A stretch of DNA of 64,000 nt from Gemmatimonadaceae bacterium (GTDB lineage: Bacteria; Gemmatimonadota; Gemmatimonadetes; Gemmatimonadales; Gemmatimonadaceae). The position numbers and the translations under genes were made by a program. Shown here in pieces: positions 54,386-62,944 of the stretch. The notes below the pieces were generated by a model, which made no database searches, was not told the DNA's origin, and saw only the letters and a program-made list of their open reading frames with translations. Every line of letters starts with the position of its first letter. The stretch's first letter is position 1. The stretch is taken from contig JADZCT010000038.1 in assembly GCA_020851455.1 (NCBI GenBank), positions 1-64,000 on the forward strand, read 5' to 3'.

Positions 54386-56698
54386 CTATTCGCGGGCGCG
54401 GGCCAGCAGTGAGTGCAGCCGTGCCGACAGGGCACGCGGCCGGAATGGCTTGGTGAGGTAGTCGCTCGCGCCGTACTCGAATACGCGCACCTCGCTGTCC
54501 TCGTCGCCCTTCGCGGTAAGCACGATCACCGGGAGAGCCGCCGTGGCCGGCCGGGAGCGGAGGTGGCTCAGGACGCCGTACCCGTCGAGCCGCGGCAGGT
54601 TCAGGTCGAGCACGACGATGTCGGGAGCGGAGCGGTCTATCTCGTCGAGCGCGACGACGCCGTCTGCCGCCTCGAAGACCACGAAGCCTTCGCGTTCGAG
54701 GAGATCCTTCATGACTCGCCGAAGCGTGTCTTCGTCCTCGACCAGGAGGACGCTCTTGCTCCGGCCGGCGAGCGCGCCACCGTCGTCGAGCAGCTCGAAC
54801 GATTCGCCCTCGAAAGCCGCCGGCGGCGTGGAGTGGAGCGTGCGCACGCCTCCCGCAGGCGGCGCAAGGCCGACGCCTGGCGCCACGTCGCGCTCCGGCG
54901 GCGCTGCGGTGGCGCCAGCGCTGCCAGGGGCCCGCGTCCCGCCGCGCCCGTGCGGTGAAGCCGGCTCGACGGAGCGCGGGACCGCGGCGGACGCACGGTC
55001 CGCGGCGTCGGGCGGCACCTCGATGACGCGCAGGATCTCCTCGATGCTCGTCGTGCCGTTCTTCGCGTGCTGCACGCCAGATTCCCACAGCCCGCGCATC
55101 CCGCCCTCGCGCGCAGCGTCGGAAATGCGGTCAACCGGCTCGTTCGCCGCGATCCGCCGCTCGACCTCGGGAGTCACGACCAGCACCTCGGTCAGGGCGA
55201 GCCGCCCTCGGTAGCCAGTCTGCGAACACTCGGAACAGCCAACCGCGCGGTACAGCGTGGCTCCCGCCGGGAACCAGCGACGGATCCGCTCGGGCACAGC
55301 GGTCACTTCGAGTTCGCGACAGTGCGGGCAGAGCCGGCGCACGAGCCGCTGCGCCAGGACGGCCTTGAGCGATGCGGCGATCTTGTACGTCTCGACCCCA
55401 ATATCCACGAGACGGGTCACCGAGCTCGCGGCGTCAATCGTGTGCAGCGTCGAAAGCACCAGGTGCCCCGTAAGCGACGCCTGCACCGCGATGGACGCGG
55501 TCTCCTTGTCGCGAATCTCGCCGACGAGGATGACGTCCGGATCCTGCCGCAGGATCGAGCGCAGCGCGGAGGGGAAGGTCAGCCCCGCCTTCTCGTTCAC
55601 CTGCACCTGGACGATTCCCTGCAGCCGGTACTCGACGGGATCTTCCACCGTCACGATGTTCACGCCGCGTTGCTGGATGGCGCGCAGCATCGAGTACAGG
55701 GTCGTCGTCTTTCCGGAGCCCGTGGGCCCCGTAACGAGTATGATTCCCTCGCGGATGTCTATAAGCGATCTGATCCGCTCGAGTTCGTCGGGGTTGAGCC
55801 CCATGTGCTCGAGCGAGAGCACCGTGGCGCGCTGGTCGAGGATGCGGATGACGACCTTCTCGCCCTGCGACGCCGGCAGCGTCGAGACGCGGAGATCAAC
55901 GCGGTTTCCGCTGACGGCGACACGCGCGCGGCCATCCTGCGGACGGAGCCGGTCGGCTATGTCGAGCTGGGCCATGATCTTCACGCGCGACACGAGCGGA
56001 ACGCCGGCCGCCTTGGGCAGGACCATCACCTGACGCAGTACGCCGTCAATGCGGTAGCGTACCGCCACCCCCGACTCCTCGGGCTCGAGGTGGATGTCCG
56101 ACGCGCGCGACTGGATCCCCTCGGCGAGGATCCGGTCCACGAGCTGAATGACGGGGCGTTCGGACGCGCGGCTTGCCCCAAGCTCCAGCTCGGCTTCGTC
56201 AACAGTCTCGTCGAGCGCCTGGATGTCATAGTCGCCCGCGACGTTCTCGAGCAGCTTCTCGAGCACGTTCTCCGGCCGGTAGATCTCGTCGAGGCGCGCC
56301 GCGATCTGCGACGGCGAGGCCAGCGACATGCGCACGGTACGCCCCAGCGCAAAGGCGAGGGTCCGCTCGCAGTCGAGGTCGTGCGGGTCGGCCGTCGCGA
56401 TGTCGAGCACCGAGTCAGATATGCCGAGGGGCAGGACACGGTACCTGCGCACGAGTTGCTCGGGAACCAGCTCGCGCGCCTGTTGCGACACCTGCGAGAC
56501 ATCCGCGACGTTCATCCGGAAACGCCGGGAGAGCGCGGCAAGCACCTTCGCGTCCGTGACGAAGCCCCGCTGAACGGCCTCGGCCCAGTAGCTCTCCACG
56601 CGCGCCGACCGCAACTGCTCCGCCTGGTCAGGCGTCAGCAGCCCTTCGAGCGTGAGGAGGATCCACTCGTCCCGTGCTGGCTTGGCGGAGGTGCCCAT
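54386..56698 (-). CDS. PilB/GspE ATPase fused to a response-regulator receiver domain
   Basis: A 770-residue assembly ATPase of type IV pilus or type II secretion. Residues 1-170 carry two T2SSE_N-like modules; the ATPase spans about 190-575 with RASDIHLEPEESGVAVRYR, Walker A VTGPTGSGKTTTLYS, Walker B region PDVILVGEIRDKETA, TGHLVLSTLHT and the zinc tetracysteine CPHCRELEV plus CSECSQTGYRGR. A Pro/Ala linker leads to a receiver domain (about 650-770) with the acidic LLVEDEDTLRR, phospho-acceptor Asp in DIVVLDLNLPRLDGYG, the Thr in VIVLTAKGD and Lys in YLTKPF. All phosphorylation residues look intact. Phosphorylation could tune pilus motor activity. Confidence 0.93.
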   Translation of the reverse strand: MGTSAKPARDEWILLTLEGLLTPDQAEQLRSARVESYWAEAVQRGFVTDAKVLAALSRRFRMNVADVSQVSQQARELVPEQLVRRYRVLPLGISDSVLDIATADPHDLDCERTLAFALGRTVRMSLASPSQIAARLDEIYRPENVLEKLLENVAGDYDIQALDETVDEAELELGASRASERPVIQLVDRILAEGIQSRASDIHLEPEESGVAVRYRIDGVLRQVMVLPKAAGVPLVSRVKIMAQLDIADRLRPQDGRARVAVSGNRVDLRVSTLPASQGEKVVIRILDQRATVLSLEHMGLNPDELERIRSLIDIREGIILVTGPTGSGKTTTLYSMLRAIQQRGVNIVTVEDPVEYRLQGIVQVQVNEKAGLTFPSALRSILRQDPDVILVGEIRDKETASIAVQASLTGHLVLSTLHTIDAASSVTRLVDIGVETYKIAASLKAVLAQRLVRRLCPHCRELEVTAVPERIRRWFPAGATLYRAVGCSECSQTGYRGRLALTEVLVVTPEVERRIAANEPVDRISDAAREGGMRGLWESGVQHAKNGTTSIEEILRVIEVPPDAADRASAAVPRSVEPASPHGRGGTRAPGSAGATAAPPERDVAPGVGLAPPAGGVRTLHSTPPAAFEGESFELLDDGGALAGRSKSVLLVEDEDTLRRVMKDLLEREGFVVFEAADGVVALDEIDRSAPDIVVLDLNLPRLDGYGVLSHLRSRPATAALPVIVLTAKGDEDSEVRVFEYGASDYLTKPFRPRALSARLHSLLARARE

Positions 56699-56760
56699 CG
56701 TGCGGTGAGGGGTGGCAGCGTTCAGGCGCCGGACAGTGGAAAACTAACGCCGTAGCAGCT

Positions 56761-58863
56761 CTACAGCACCGGCCAGAAGGCGCGTCCGAAGTCCAGGCGC
56801 AGCTCCCAGCGGCCGCCCGCGTCCACGCCGCGCACCACATCCAGCCGGAGCGCATCGTACAGCGTCACGAACCCCATCCCGACGCTTCGGCGCCACCCCA
56901 GCGCCGACGCATACGCTGCAGCGGCGAACGGAACGGCCTTCACCTCGACGCGTGGCGCGCCAAAGCGGCCGAGCGGCACCGCGAGCCCTGCGACTGGCAC
57001 GGCCCACTCCATGCGAAGCGCGCCTGCCTCGCGCCCGCGCAGCGAGTGCGCCTCGTAACCGGGGCCGGTCACCGGGCCGCCAAGCGAGGGCATGGCCTGC
57101 GTTGGCAGCGACGGCCCCGCCGCAGCCGCAAGCACGACCGCGAGCGCAAGCTTCCCCGCACCAGCATCGCCCTCCACGCGGCCAGCAGCGAAGATCCGCG
57201 CGAATGGCGGCATGACCCGCTCGCCGCTGCTGGGTCCGGGGATAAGCGTCTCGTGGCCTTCCTGGCCCGGCGCGTCGCCCGCGACCGGGATTACGACGCG
57301 CGCCTCGGAGAGCCAACTGCCGGTGAACCCGGCGACGGCCGCGCGGCCGTCGGCTCCTGCGCCGAGCGAAGTCGCGACCAACCGAGTCGCCGGTGCCGCT
57401 GCCCTGAACGCGCCAGAGGATGGCCGGGCGTGGACGGCAAGCGGCGTCTCCCGGGAGCGCTCCACGGCAAAGCGCCAGCGCGTGGCGCTCCCGCCCTGCA
57501 CGAAGGCCCGCACGCCGGACGCACGGTACTCGTCCGTTACGTCGGATCCGAACTCCTGCGCGGCGATGGAATTTCCGAACCGACTCGCTTCGGGAACGAG
57601 CCCGAGGTCCCGGAACGTGTCGAACACCGACGCACCGATCATGGACACCCCGCCTCCGGCCAGTGACACGCCGGCGTCGTACTTCACGACGCGGTCGTCG
57701 AGTCCATAGCGGGCGCCAAGATCAACGGCCACGCGCGCGCCAATCAGCCCGACCGTCCTGCCGCCGAGCGCGAGCCCCTCGACGCGGTTCACCCTGGCGA
57801 AGTCGCTCACCGACGCGCCAGCGAGCCGCCAGCGCTGCGCCGAGCGGAGCGCGGCTGCGCCAACCAGCGCGGTGGCGCGCGCGCGCACCGCCGCGGCAGC
57901 GGGCTCGTCGAACGCCGCGCTCGCGAGCGCGGGAATCGAATCGGAAATAAGCCCGGTAAACGGATACGCTGCGAGTTCTGCCGGAGGGGCGAAGGTGATT
58001 TCCGGGCCGGCGAAGAGCGCAGGCGACGGGTCGCGATTCACCTCCACGCAGCAGATGTCCCATGTGCCGTGGATGATGCCGCGAACGGGAAAGTCGAGCC
58101 ACGTGCCCGTCCGGCGGATTGTTATGTCCTGGCGGCGCGGAAGCCAGAAGCGTCCCTCAACCAGCCCGTTGTCGAGCACGACGGACACGTCCTCGAGCGC
58201 GGGATCAATCAGCGCTGCCCTCGTGAACGCAATGCCAAGGCGCACGACGGTCGCTGTTTCCCTGTCGAGGTACACCGCCCCGACGGCCCGCGGCAGCCGC
58301 TCGTCGCGTGGCCGGAACTCCACCGTCACGACATCCCACGCGCGACCGGCAACCTGGATGCGCAGCGAATCGGCGATGGCGAAGTCGTAATCGTCGCGCC
58401 CGGCGAGCGAGAGGGGATGGGGCACGTCGCGAACCTCGTCACCGTCGCCGAGCCGGATGATGGCCGGGAAGTTGTTCTGCACGACAGCGAGGTGGTCGCT
58501 GTGGTAGGCGATGTCGGTCGGCTTCACTACGTCGAAGCGCCGGCCCACGACACGCTGCTTGCTCTGGTTCGGCGCCCGCCAGTAGACTTCCACGGCCAGT
58601 TCGTCGGCACGCACGACCTGCGGCGGGTCGCGGAAGCCCTCGCCCATCTGAGCGAGGAAGGTCACGTACCCGTGGGCGGTTGCCTTGTAGTCGGCGAGGC
58701 CCGAGTCGGCGAGCTGGGCGGTGCGCCGTGCGATGGCCCGGGCGATCAGATCCAGCGCCGCCGGGGAGTTCCAGTCGCGCTGCTGGGCGCCCTGCGCTTC
58801 GGCAACCGAAGCACAGGCTATAACCATGGCAGCGGCCAACGCCGCTGCCCTGCGAGGAGGCAT
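56761..58863 (-). CDS. Predicted outer-membrane or periplasmic protein
   Basis: A 700-residue exported protein (signal peptide MPPRRAAALAAAMVIACASVAEAQG). The N-terminal 300 residues have a DUF5686-like feel: VTFLAQMGEGFRDPPQ, VEVYWRAPNQSKQRVVGRR, VYLDRETATVVRLGIAFTRAALIDP and EGRFWLPRRQDITIRRTGTW. The C-terminal half alternates hydrophobic and polar residues as in beta-barrels. There is no known catalytic motif. A GATAAT box lies six bases before the ATG without a ribosome site, so it may be leaderless. It is divergent from trpE across 69 bp. The assignment to a surface barrel is inference. Confidence 0.65.
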   Translation of the reverse strand: MPPRRAAALAAAMVIACASVAEAQGAQQRDWNSPAALDLIARAIARRTAQLADSGLADYKATAHGYVTFLAQMGEGFRDPPQVVRADELAVEVYWRAPNQSKQRVVGRRFDVVKPTDIAYHSDHLAVVQNNFPAIIRLGDGDEVRDVPHPLSLAGRDDYDFAIADSLRIQVAGRAWDVVTVEFRPRDERLPRAVGAVYLDRETATVVRLGIAFTRAALIDPALEDVSVVLDNGLVEGRFWLPRRQDITIRRTGTWLDFPVRGIIHGTWDICCVEVNRDPSPALFAGPEITFAPPAELAAYPFTGLISDSIPALASAAFDEPAAAAVRARATALVGAAALRSAQRWRLAGASVSDFARVNRVEGLALGGRTVGLIGARVAVDLGARYGLDDRVVKYDAGVSLAGGGVSMIGASVFDTFRDLGLVPEASRFGNSIAAQEFGSDVTDEYRASGVRAFVQGGSATRWRFAVERSRETPLAVHARPSSGAFRAAAPATRLVATSLGAGADGRAAVAGFTGSWLSEARVVIPVAGDAPGQEGHETLIPGPSSGERVMPPFARIFAAGRVEGDAGAGKLALAVVLAAAAGPSLPTQAMPSLGGPVTGPGYEAHSLRGREAGALRMEWAVPVAGLAVPLGRFGAPRVEVKAVPFAAAAYASALGWRRSVGMGFVTLYDALRLDVVRGVDAGGRWELRLDFGRAFWPVL

Positions 58864-58932
58864 GGTGGCATTATCGCGGACCGGTCAGGCGGCGGCAACG
58901 GCTCCGGAGGCCCGGCTGGCGCGGGCGGCAGG

Positions 58933-60465
58933 GTGAGCGGCGGGTTCGAGGCGTTCCGCTCGAGGGCCCGCAGGCGCGCGCTCGTCCCCGTGTGGCGCGA
59001 CGTCCTGCTCGACCTCGACACGGCGGTGGCGGCGTTCGCGCGGCTGCGCGGCGCCGGCACGCCGGATGCGGCGCGGTTCGCGTTCCTGCTCGAAAGCGCG
59101 CCGGCGGGCAGCGATACCTGGGCCCGGTACACCTTCCTCGGCGCCGACCCGACCGCGGCGTGGCGCCTGACGGACGGAACGGTCGAGGACTGGGACGCAA
59201 AGCGGGGGTGGCACGCCGCACGAACGCCGGCGGACCCGATCGCCGACCTGCGGGCGAAGCTCATGCAGCACGAGCCCGTCGCCGCCCCGGAGCTGGGCAG
59301 GTTCTGGGGCGGAGCCGTTGGATGGCTCGGATACGACGTGGTGCGCTGCATCGAGCGGCTGCCAAGCCCGCCGCCGCGCGGAGTGACCGTCCCCGACGCG
59401 CTGTTCGTCTTCACCCGCACGATGGTGATCGTTGACAACCTCAAGGCGCAGGCCCGCATCACCTGCACCGTCGCCGTTGACGATGATCTCTCGGATGCCG
59501 CGCTCGGCAAACTGCACGCCGACGCCGAGCGCGACATTGACGCGGTCGCCGCCCGGCTGCGCACGGGGCCGTCGCTCCCGCCGCTGGATTTCGACCCGGA
59601 CGCGCCGCCCGCGGAAGGGCGGTCATCGTATGAGCGCGCACGCTTCCTTGCCGACGTGGATCGCATCAAGGAGTACATCCTGGCGGGTGATTGCTTCCAG
59701 GCGCTGCTGGCGCGCCGAATCACGGTTCCGCACGACTTCGACGCTACCACCCTCTACCGCGCGATCCGCGCCCTCAACCCCTCGCCGTACATGTACCACG
59801 TGGTCGCCGATGGGGTGGAGATCGTCGGGAGTTCGCCCGAGCTCCAGGTGCGGGTCGCCGACGGCCGCGCGATCGTGCGGCCAATAGCGGGAACGTGTCC
59901 GCGCGGCCGCGACGCGGACGAGGACGCGCGGCTCGCCGCCGCGCTCAGCGCCGACGAGAAGGAACGCGCCGAGCACGTGATGCTGGTGGACCTCGGCCGC
60001 AATGACATCGGCCGCGTGGCCGAATACGGCTCCGTGCAGGTAACGCAGCTCATGCAGGTCGAGCGGTTTTCGCACGTGCAGCACCTCGTGAGCGAGGTGC
60101 GGGGCAGCGTGCCGGGCAGGTCGGCACTGGATGTGTTCCGCGCGACCTTTCCGGCGGGAACGATGACCGGCGCGCCCAAGGTGCGTGCTATGGAGATCAT
60201 TGACTCGCTCGAGCCTGAGCGGCGTGGTCCCTACTCCGGCGCCATTGGCTACATCGCGTACGGCGACCAGGCCATGGACCTTGCGATCGTCATCCGAACC
60301 TGCGTCCTGGCCAATGGAGAGGCCACGATCGGAGCGGGCGCGGGAATAGTCGCCGACTCATCGCCGGAGCGCGAGTGGGCGGAGACGGAGGCCAAGGCGA
60401 GGGCCATGCTGACCGCGATCGGGCGGGCGCGCGCAGCCAACCGCCCCGGCAGCGCCCCGGCGTAG
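58933..60465 (+). CDS. trpE: Anthranilate synthase component I (TrpE)
   Basis: Converts chorismate to anthranilate for tryptophan synthesis. The 510-residue product has the LLES motif (FAFLLESAPAGSDT) that takes part in tryptophan feedback. It also has the chorismate-binding domain: RFLADVDRIKEYILAGDCFQ, NPSPYMYHV, IVGSSPELQVRV, PIAGTCPRGRDADED, MLVDLGRNDIGRVAEYGSV, FPAGTMTGAPKVRAMEII and GPYSGAIGYIAYG. Start GTG at 58933; longer readings lie in the divergent gene. No trpG partner is nearby. PabB is an alternative, but the LLES block favours TrpE. Confidence 0.92.
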   Translation: MSGGFEAFRSRARRRALVPVWRDVLLDLDTAVAAFARLRGAGTPDAARFAFLLESAPAGSDTWARYTFLGADPTAAWRLTDGTVEDWDAKRGWHAARTPADPIADLRAKLMQHEPVAAPELGRFWGGAVGWLGYDVVRCIERLPSPPPRGVTVPDALFVFTRTMVIVDNLKAQARITCTVAVDDDLSDAALGKLHADAERDIDAVAARLRTGPSLPPLDFDPDAPPAEGRSSYERARFLADVDRIKEYILAGDCFQALLARRITVPHDFDATTLYRAIRALNPSPYMYHVVADGVEIVGSSPELQVRVADGRAIVRPIAGTCPRGRDADEDARLAAALSADEKERAEHVMLVDLGRNDIGRVAEYGSVQVTQLMQVERFSHVQHLVSEVRGSVPGRSALDVFRATFPAGTMTGAPKVRAMEIIDSLEPERRGPYSGAIGYIAYGDQAMDLAIVIRTCVLANGEATIGAGAGIVADSSPEREWAETEAKARAMLTAIGRARAANRPGSAPA

Positions 60466-60488
60466 CCGCCGGGGCCGGCGCCGGGCCA

Positions 60489-60494
60489 TATTTT
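60489..60494 (+). promoter_or_regulatory. -10-like box before the cyclase gene
   Basis: TATTTT stands five bases before the ATG at 60500 with no Shine-Dalgarno sequence, as at several other starts in the window, suggesting a leaderless message. Confidence 0.4.
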
Positions 60495-60499
60495 CGGGA

Positions 60500-62116
60500 A
60501 TGGCGTTCAAGCTCGTCGGCATCGAGAACGAGTACTCGTTCGAGCTGCGGCCGCGGACGACGATGGTCGTCGGGCGCGCCGTGAGCTCCGACTGCGCCAT
60601 CGTGGACGCCACGGTGTCCCGTCGGCACGCGGAGCTCGCCGTGCAGGACAACGGCTTCCAACTCAAGGACCTCGGATCGAGCAACGGATCGTTCGTGAAC
60701 GGGGCAAAGGTGGACTCGTACTTCGTCGCGCCGGGCGACACGGTGGTCTTCGGGAAGGTTGCATTCGCGGTGCACGAACTGGCTCCTCCCGTCGCAAAGC
60801 CGCCGCAGCCGCCGCAGCCGCCGCAGCCGCCGCCAGGCGCCGCCAGCGCGCCGCCACCAAAGCCGGGCGCGACGATCGTCCGGCCAATCTCCTCGCCCGA
60901 CGTTTCCGGCCTCGGCCCGCACAGCGGAAGCATCAAGGCGGCAATGGCCGGCGCCGCCAGCGAGGCCGACAAGGACAGGCAGAAGCTTGCGATCCTCCTG
61001 GAGGTCTCGAAGGGACTCACGCGCGCCGCCGACGTGGACGCGCTCCTGAAGAAGGTCACCGACTTCGCCTTCGAGATCCTCGAGGCTGACCGCTGCGCCA
61101 TCCTCCTGTTCGACGATCGCGGCAACCTGATGACCAAGATCGCCCGCGACCGACGCGGGGCAGACCAGGCGCAGGCAGTGCCGCAATCCATCGCCCGCAT
61201 GGCCGTGGACGAGAAGTCGGCAATCGTCTCGGAAAACGCCGGCGAGGATACCCGCTTCACGGGCCAGTCCATCCTCATGCAGCGCGTGCGCTCGGCAATG
61301 TGCGTGCCGCTGATGGGCTCCGAGGCCAAGGTTCTCGGCGTGCTCTACGTAGACAACTTCATGAGCACGCACCAGTTCAACGAGGCCGACGTGGACTTCG
61401 CGATTGCTTTTGCCGGCATCGCCGCGGTCGCGATCGAAAACGGGCAGTTCTCCGATCGCATCAGGCAGCAGGCGCTCGTGCGGAGCAACTTCGAGCGTTT
61501 CTTCACGCCGCACCTCGCAGCGCGCATCGCGAACAGCGCCGACGCCGTGAAGCTCGGCGGCGACAAGCGTCGCGTCGCGGTGCTCTTCAGCGATATACGC
61601 GGCTTCACCGCACTCTCGGAAACCATGGAGCCGGACGCCATGGCAAGACTGCTCACGGAGTACTTCAGCGAGATGGTGGAGTGCGTTTTCCGCCACGGCG
61701 GTACGCTCGACAAGTTCATCGGCGACGCTGTCATGGCGCAGTGGGGCGCGCCGCTCGGCGAGTCCGACGACGCCGACCGGGCAATGTCGTCGGCCATGGA
61801 CATGATGGAAGCGCTCGAGAAGCTGAACGAGCACTGGGCTCAGCAGGGCCGGCCGACGCTGCAGATCGGCATTGGGCTCAACATCGGCGACGCATTCGCC
61901 GGCAACATCGGGAGCGAACGCCGCCTCGAGTACACCGTCATCGGCGACACCGTGAACGTCGCCAGCCGACTCTGCGGCAAGGCGGGGCCTGGCGAGATCC
62001 TCGTGAGCGAGGACTTCACCAGGGCGCTCAAGACGCCGCCGCGAATGTCGCCCATGCCGCCCATGGAGCTCAAGAACAAGACCCAGCCGGTCCCGGTATT
62101 CCGGATCGTGCGGTAG
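60500..62116 (+). CDS. FHA-GAF-class III adenylate cyclase
   Basis: A 538-residue signalling enzyme. Residues about 20-95 are an FHA phosphopeptide-binding domain (VGRAVSSDCAIVDATVSRRH, GSSNGSFVNG). A Pro-Gln/Pro linker follows, then a GAF domain (about 165-320, AILLEVSKGLTRAADVDALL, RCAILLFDDRGN, MCVPLMGSEAKVLGVLYVDN). The cyclase domain has metal-binding Asp in VLFSDIRGFTAL and KFIGDAVMAQWG, whose Lys specifies adenine, and VIGDTVNVASRL with the transition-state Asn/Arg. It is soluble and probably makes cAMP. The FHA domain could read phosphorylation by the Hanks-type kinase, which is speculation. Confidence 0.94.
   Translation: MAFKLVGIENEYSFELRPRTTMVVGRAVSSDCAIVDATVSRRHAELAVQDNGFQLKDLGSSNGSFVNGAKVDSYFVAPGDTVVFGKVAFAVHELAPPVAKPPQPPQPPQPPPGAASAPPPKPGATIVRPISSPDVSGLGPHSGSIKAAMAGAASEADKDRQKLAILLEVSKGLTRAADVDALLKKVTDFAFEILEADRCAILLFDDRGNLMTKIARDRRGADQAQAVPQSIARMAVDEKSAIVSENAGEDTRFTGQSILMQRVRSAMCVPLMGSEAKVLGVLYVDNFMSTHQFNEADVDFAIAFAGIAAVAIENGQFSDRIRQQALVRSNFERFFTPHLAARIANSADAVKLGGDKRRVAVLFSDIRGFTALSETMEPDAMARLLTEYFSEMVECVFRHGGTLDKFIGDAVMAQWGAPLGESDDADRAMSSAMDMMEALEKLNEHWAQQGRPTLQIGIGLNIGDAFAGNIGSERRLEYTVIGDTVNVASRLCGKAGPGEILVSEDFTRALKTPPRMSPMPPMELKNKTQPVPVFRIVR
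60800..60834 (+). repeat. CCGCAGCCG microsatellite coding a Pro-Gln linker
   Basis: Nine-base units CCGCAGCCG repeat about three and a half times in the cyclase gene, encoding PPQPPQPPQPPP between its FHA and GAF domains. Loss or gain of units would change linker length in frame. Confidence 0.8.
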
Positions 62117-62137
62117 ACGCGGCCCGAGCGCGGCACC

Positions 62138-62944
62138 GTGAAATTCACAGGAGCGACCGTCCACGGCGTTCCGGACGGGTACCGCGCGAGCGCACGCGGC
62201 GGCACACTGCTCGTGGCGCGGGATGACGCCCATGACGCGCTGGCTGGCGCGCTCTGCAGCGGCACGCTGCACGCGTGGGCGTCGCACCAGCCCGATGCGT
62301 GCGCGTTCGAGGGACGCACCGTTGCATGGGCGACGCGACTCCCGTCCGCAGGAGGCATCGTCGTGCGGCACTCACGCCACGGCGGGCTGCTCCGCGGAAT
62401 CACGAGAGACCTCTTCCTCGCCCCGTCCCGCGCGCCGCGCGAACTGCGCGTAGCGCTGCGGCTGCGCGCAGCGCTGGTGCGCACGCCGGACGTCATCGGC
62501 TATGCAACGTACTCAGCGCCTGGCCCGTTCTGCCGGGCCGACGTGGTAACCGCGCAAATCGCCGGCGCCGACCTGCCGGCCGCGTGGGTGGCCGCCGCCA
62601 AGGACCGTTCCGCACGGCTCGGCATTGCCCGCGCAACCGGCGCCCTGCTCAGCTCGATGCACAGCGCGGGAGTCGTGCACCCTGACCTCAACGCGAAGAA
62701 TATCCTGGTCGCCCGTTCCGGTGACGAAGCTGAGGCGTGGCTGCTGGACGTGGATCGCGTCAGGTTCGTGCGACCTGGCGACAGGCGCGCAGCGGATATG
62801 AACCTGGCGCGGCTCGATCGCTCGCTGGGCAAGCTGCGACGGATGGGCGCCATTGACATTGACGCCGAAAGCTGGGAGGCCCTGCAGAGCGTGGCGCGCG
62901 CCGCAGCGCCACCCGCCACGGCGAACGCCCGAGGCGCGCATTGA
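62138..62944 (+). CDS. Kdo-kinase-like LPS kinase (KdkA/WaaP type)
   Basis: A 268-residue member of the 3-deoxy-D-manno-octulosonate kinase group, which phosphorylates LPS inner core. Key blocks: VVRHSRHGGLLRGITRDLFL (the glycine-type loop and RHGG signature), catalytic HPDLNAKNILV (a kinase HxDL..KN motif) and LLDVDRVRF with the metal-binding Asp. GTG start, 21 bases after the cyclase stop. It overlaps the following glycosyltransferase start region, consistent with an LPS core operon. Confidence 0.88.
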   Translation: MKFTGATVHGVPDGYRASARGGTLLVARDDAHDALAGALCSGTLHAWASHQPDACAFEGRTVAWATRLPSAGGIVVRHSRHGGLLRGITRDLFLAPSRAPRELRVALRLRAALVRTPDVIGYATYSAPGPFCRADVVTAQIAGADLPAAWVAAAKDRSARLGIARATGALLSSMHSAGVVHPDLNAKNILVARSGDEAEAWLLDVDRVRFVRPGDRRAADMNLARLDRSLGKLRRMGAIDIDAESWEALQSVARAAAPPATANARGAH

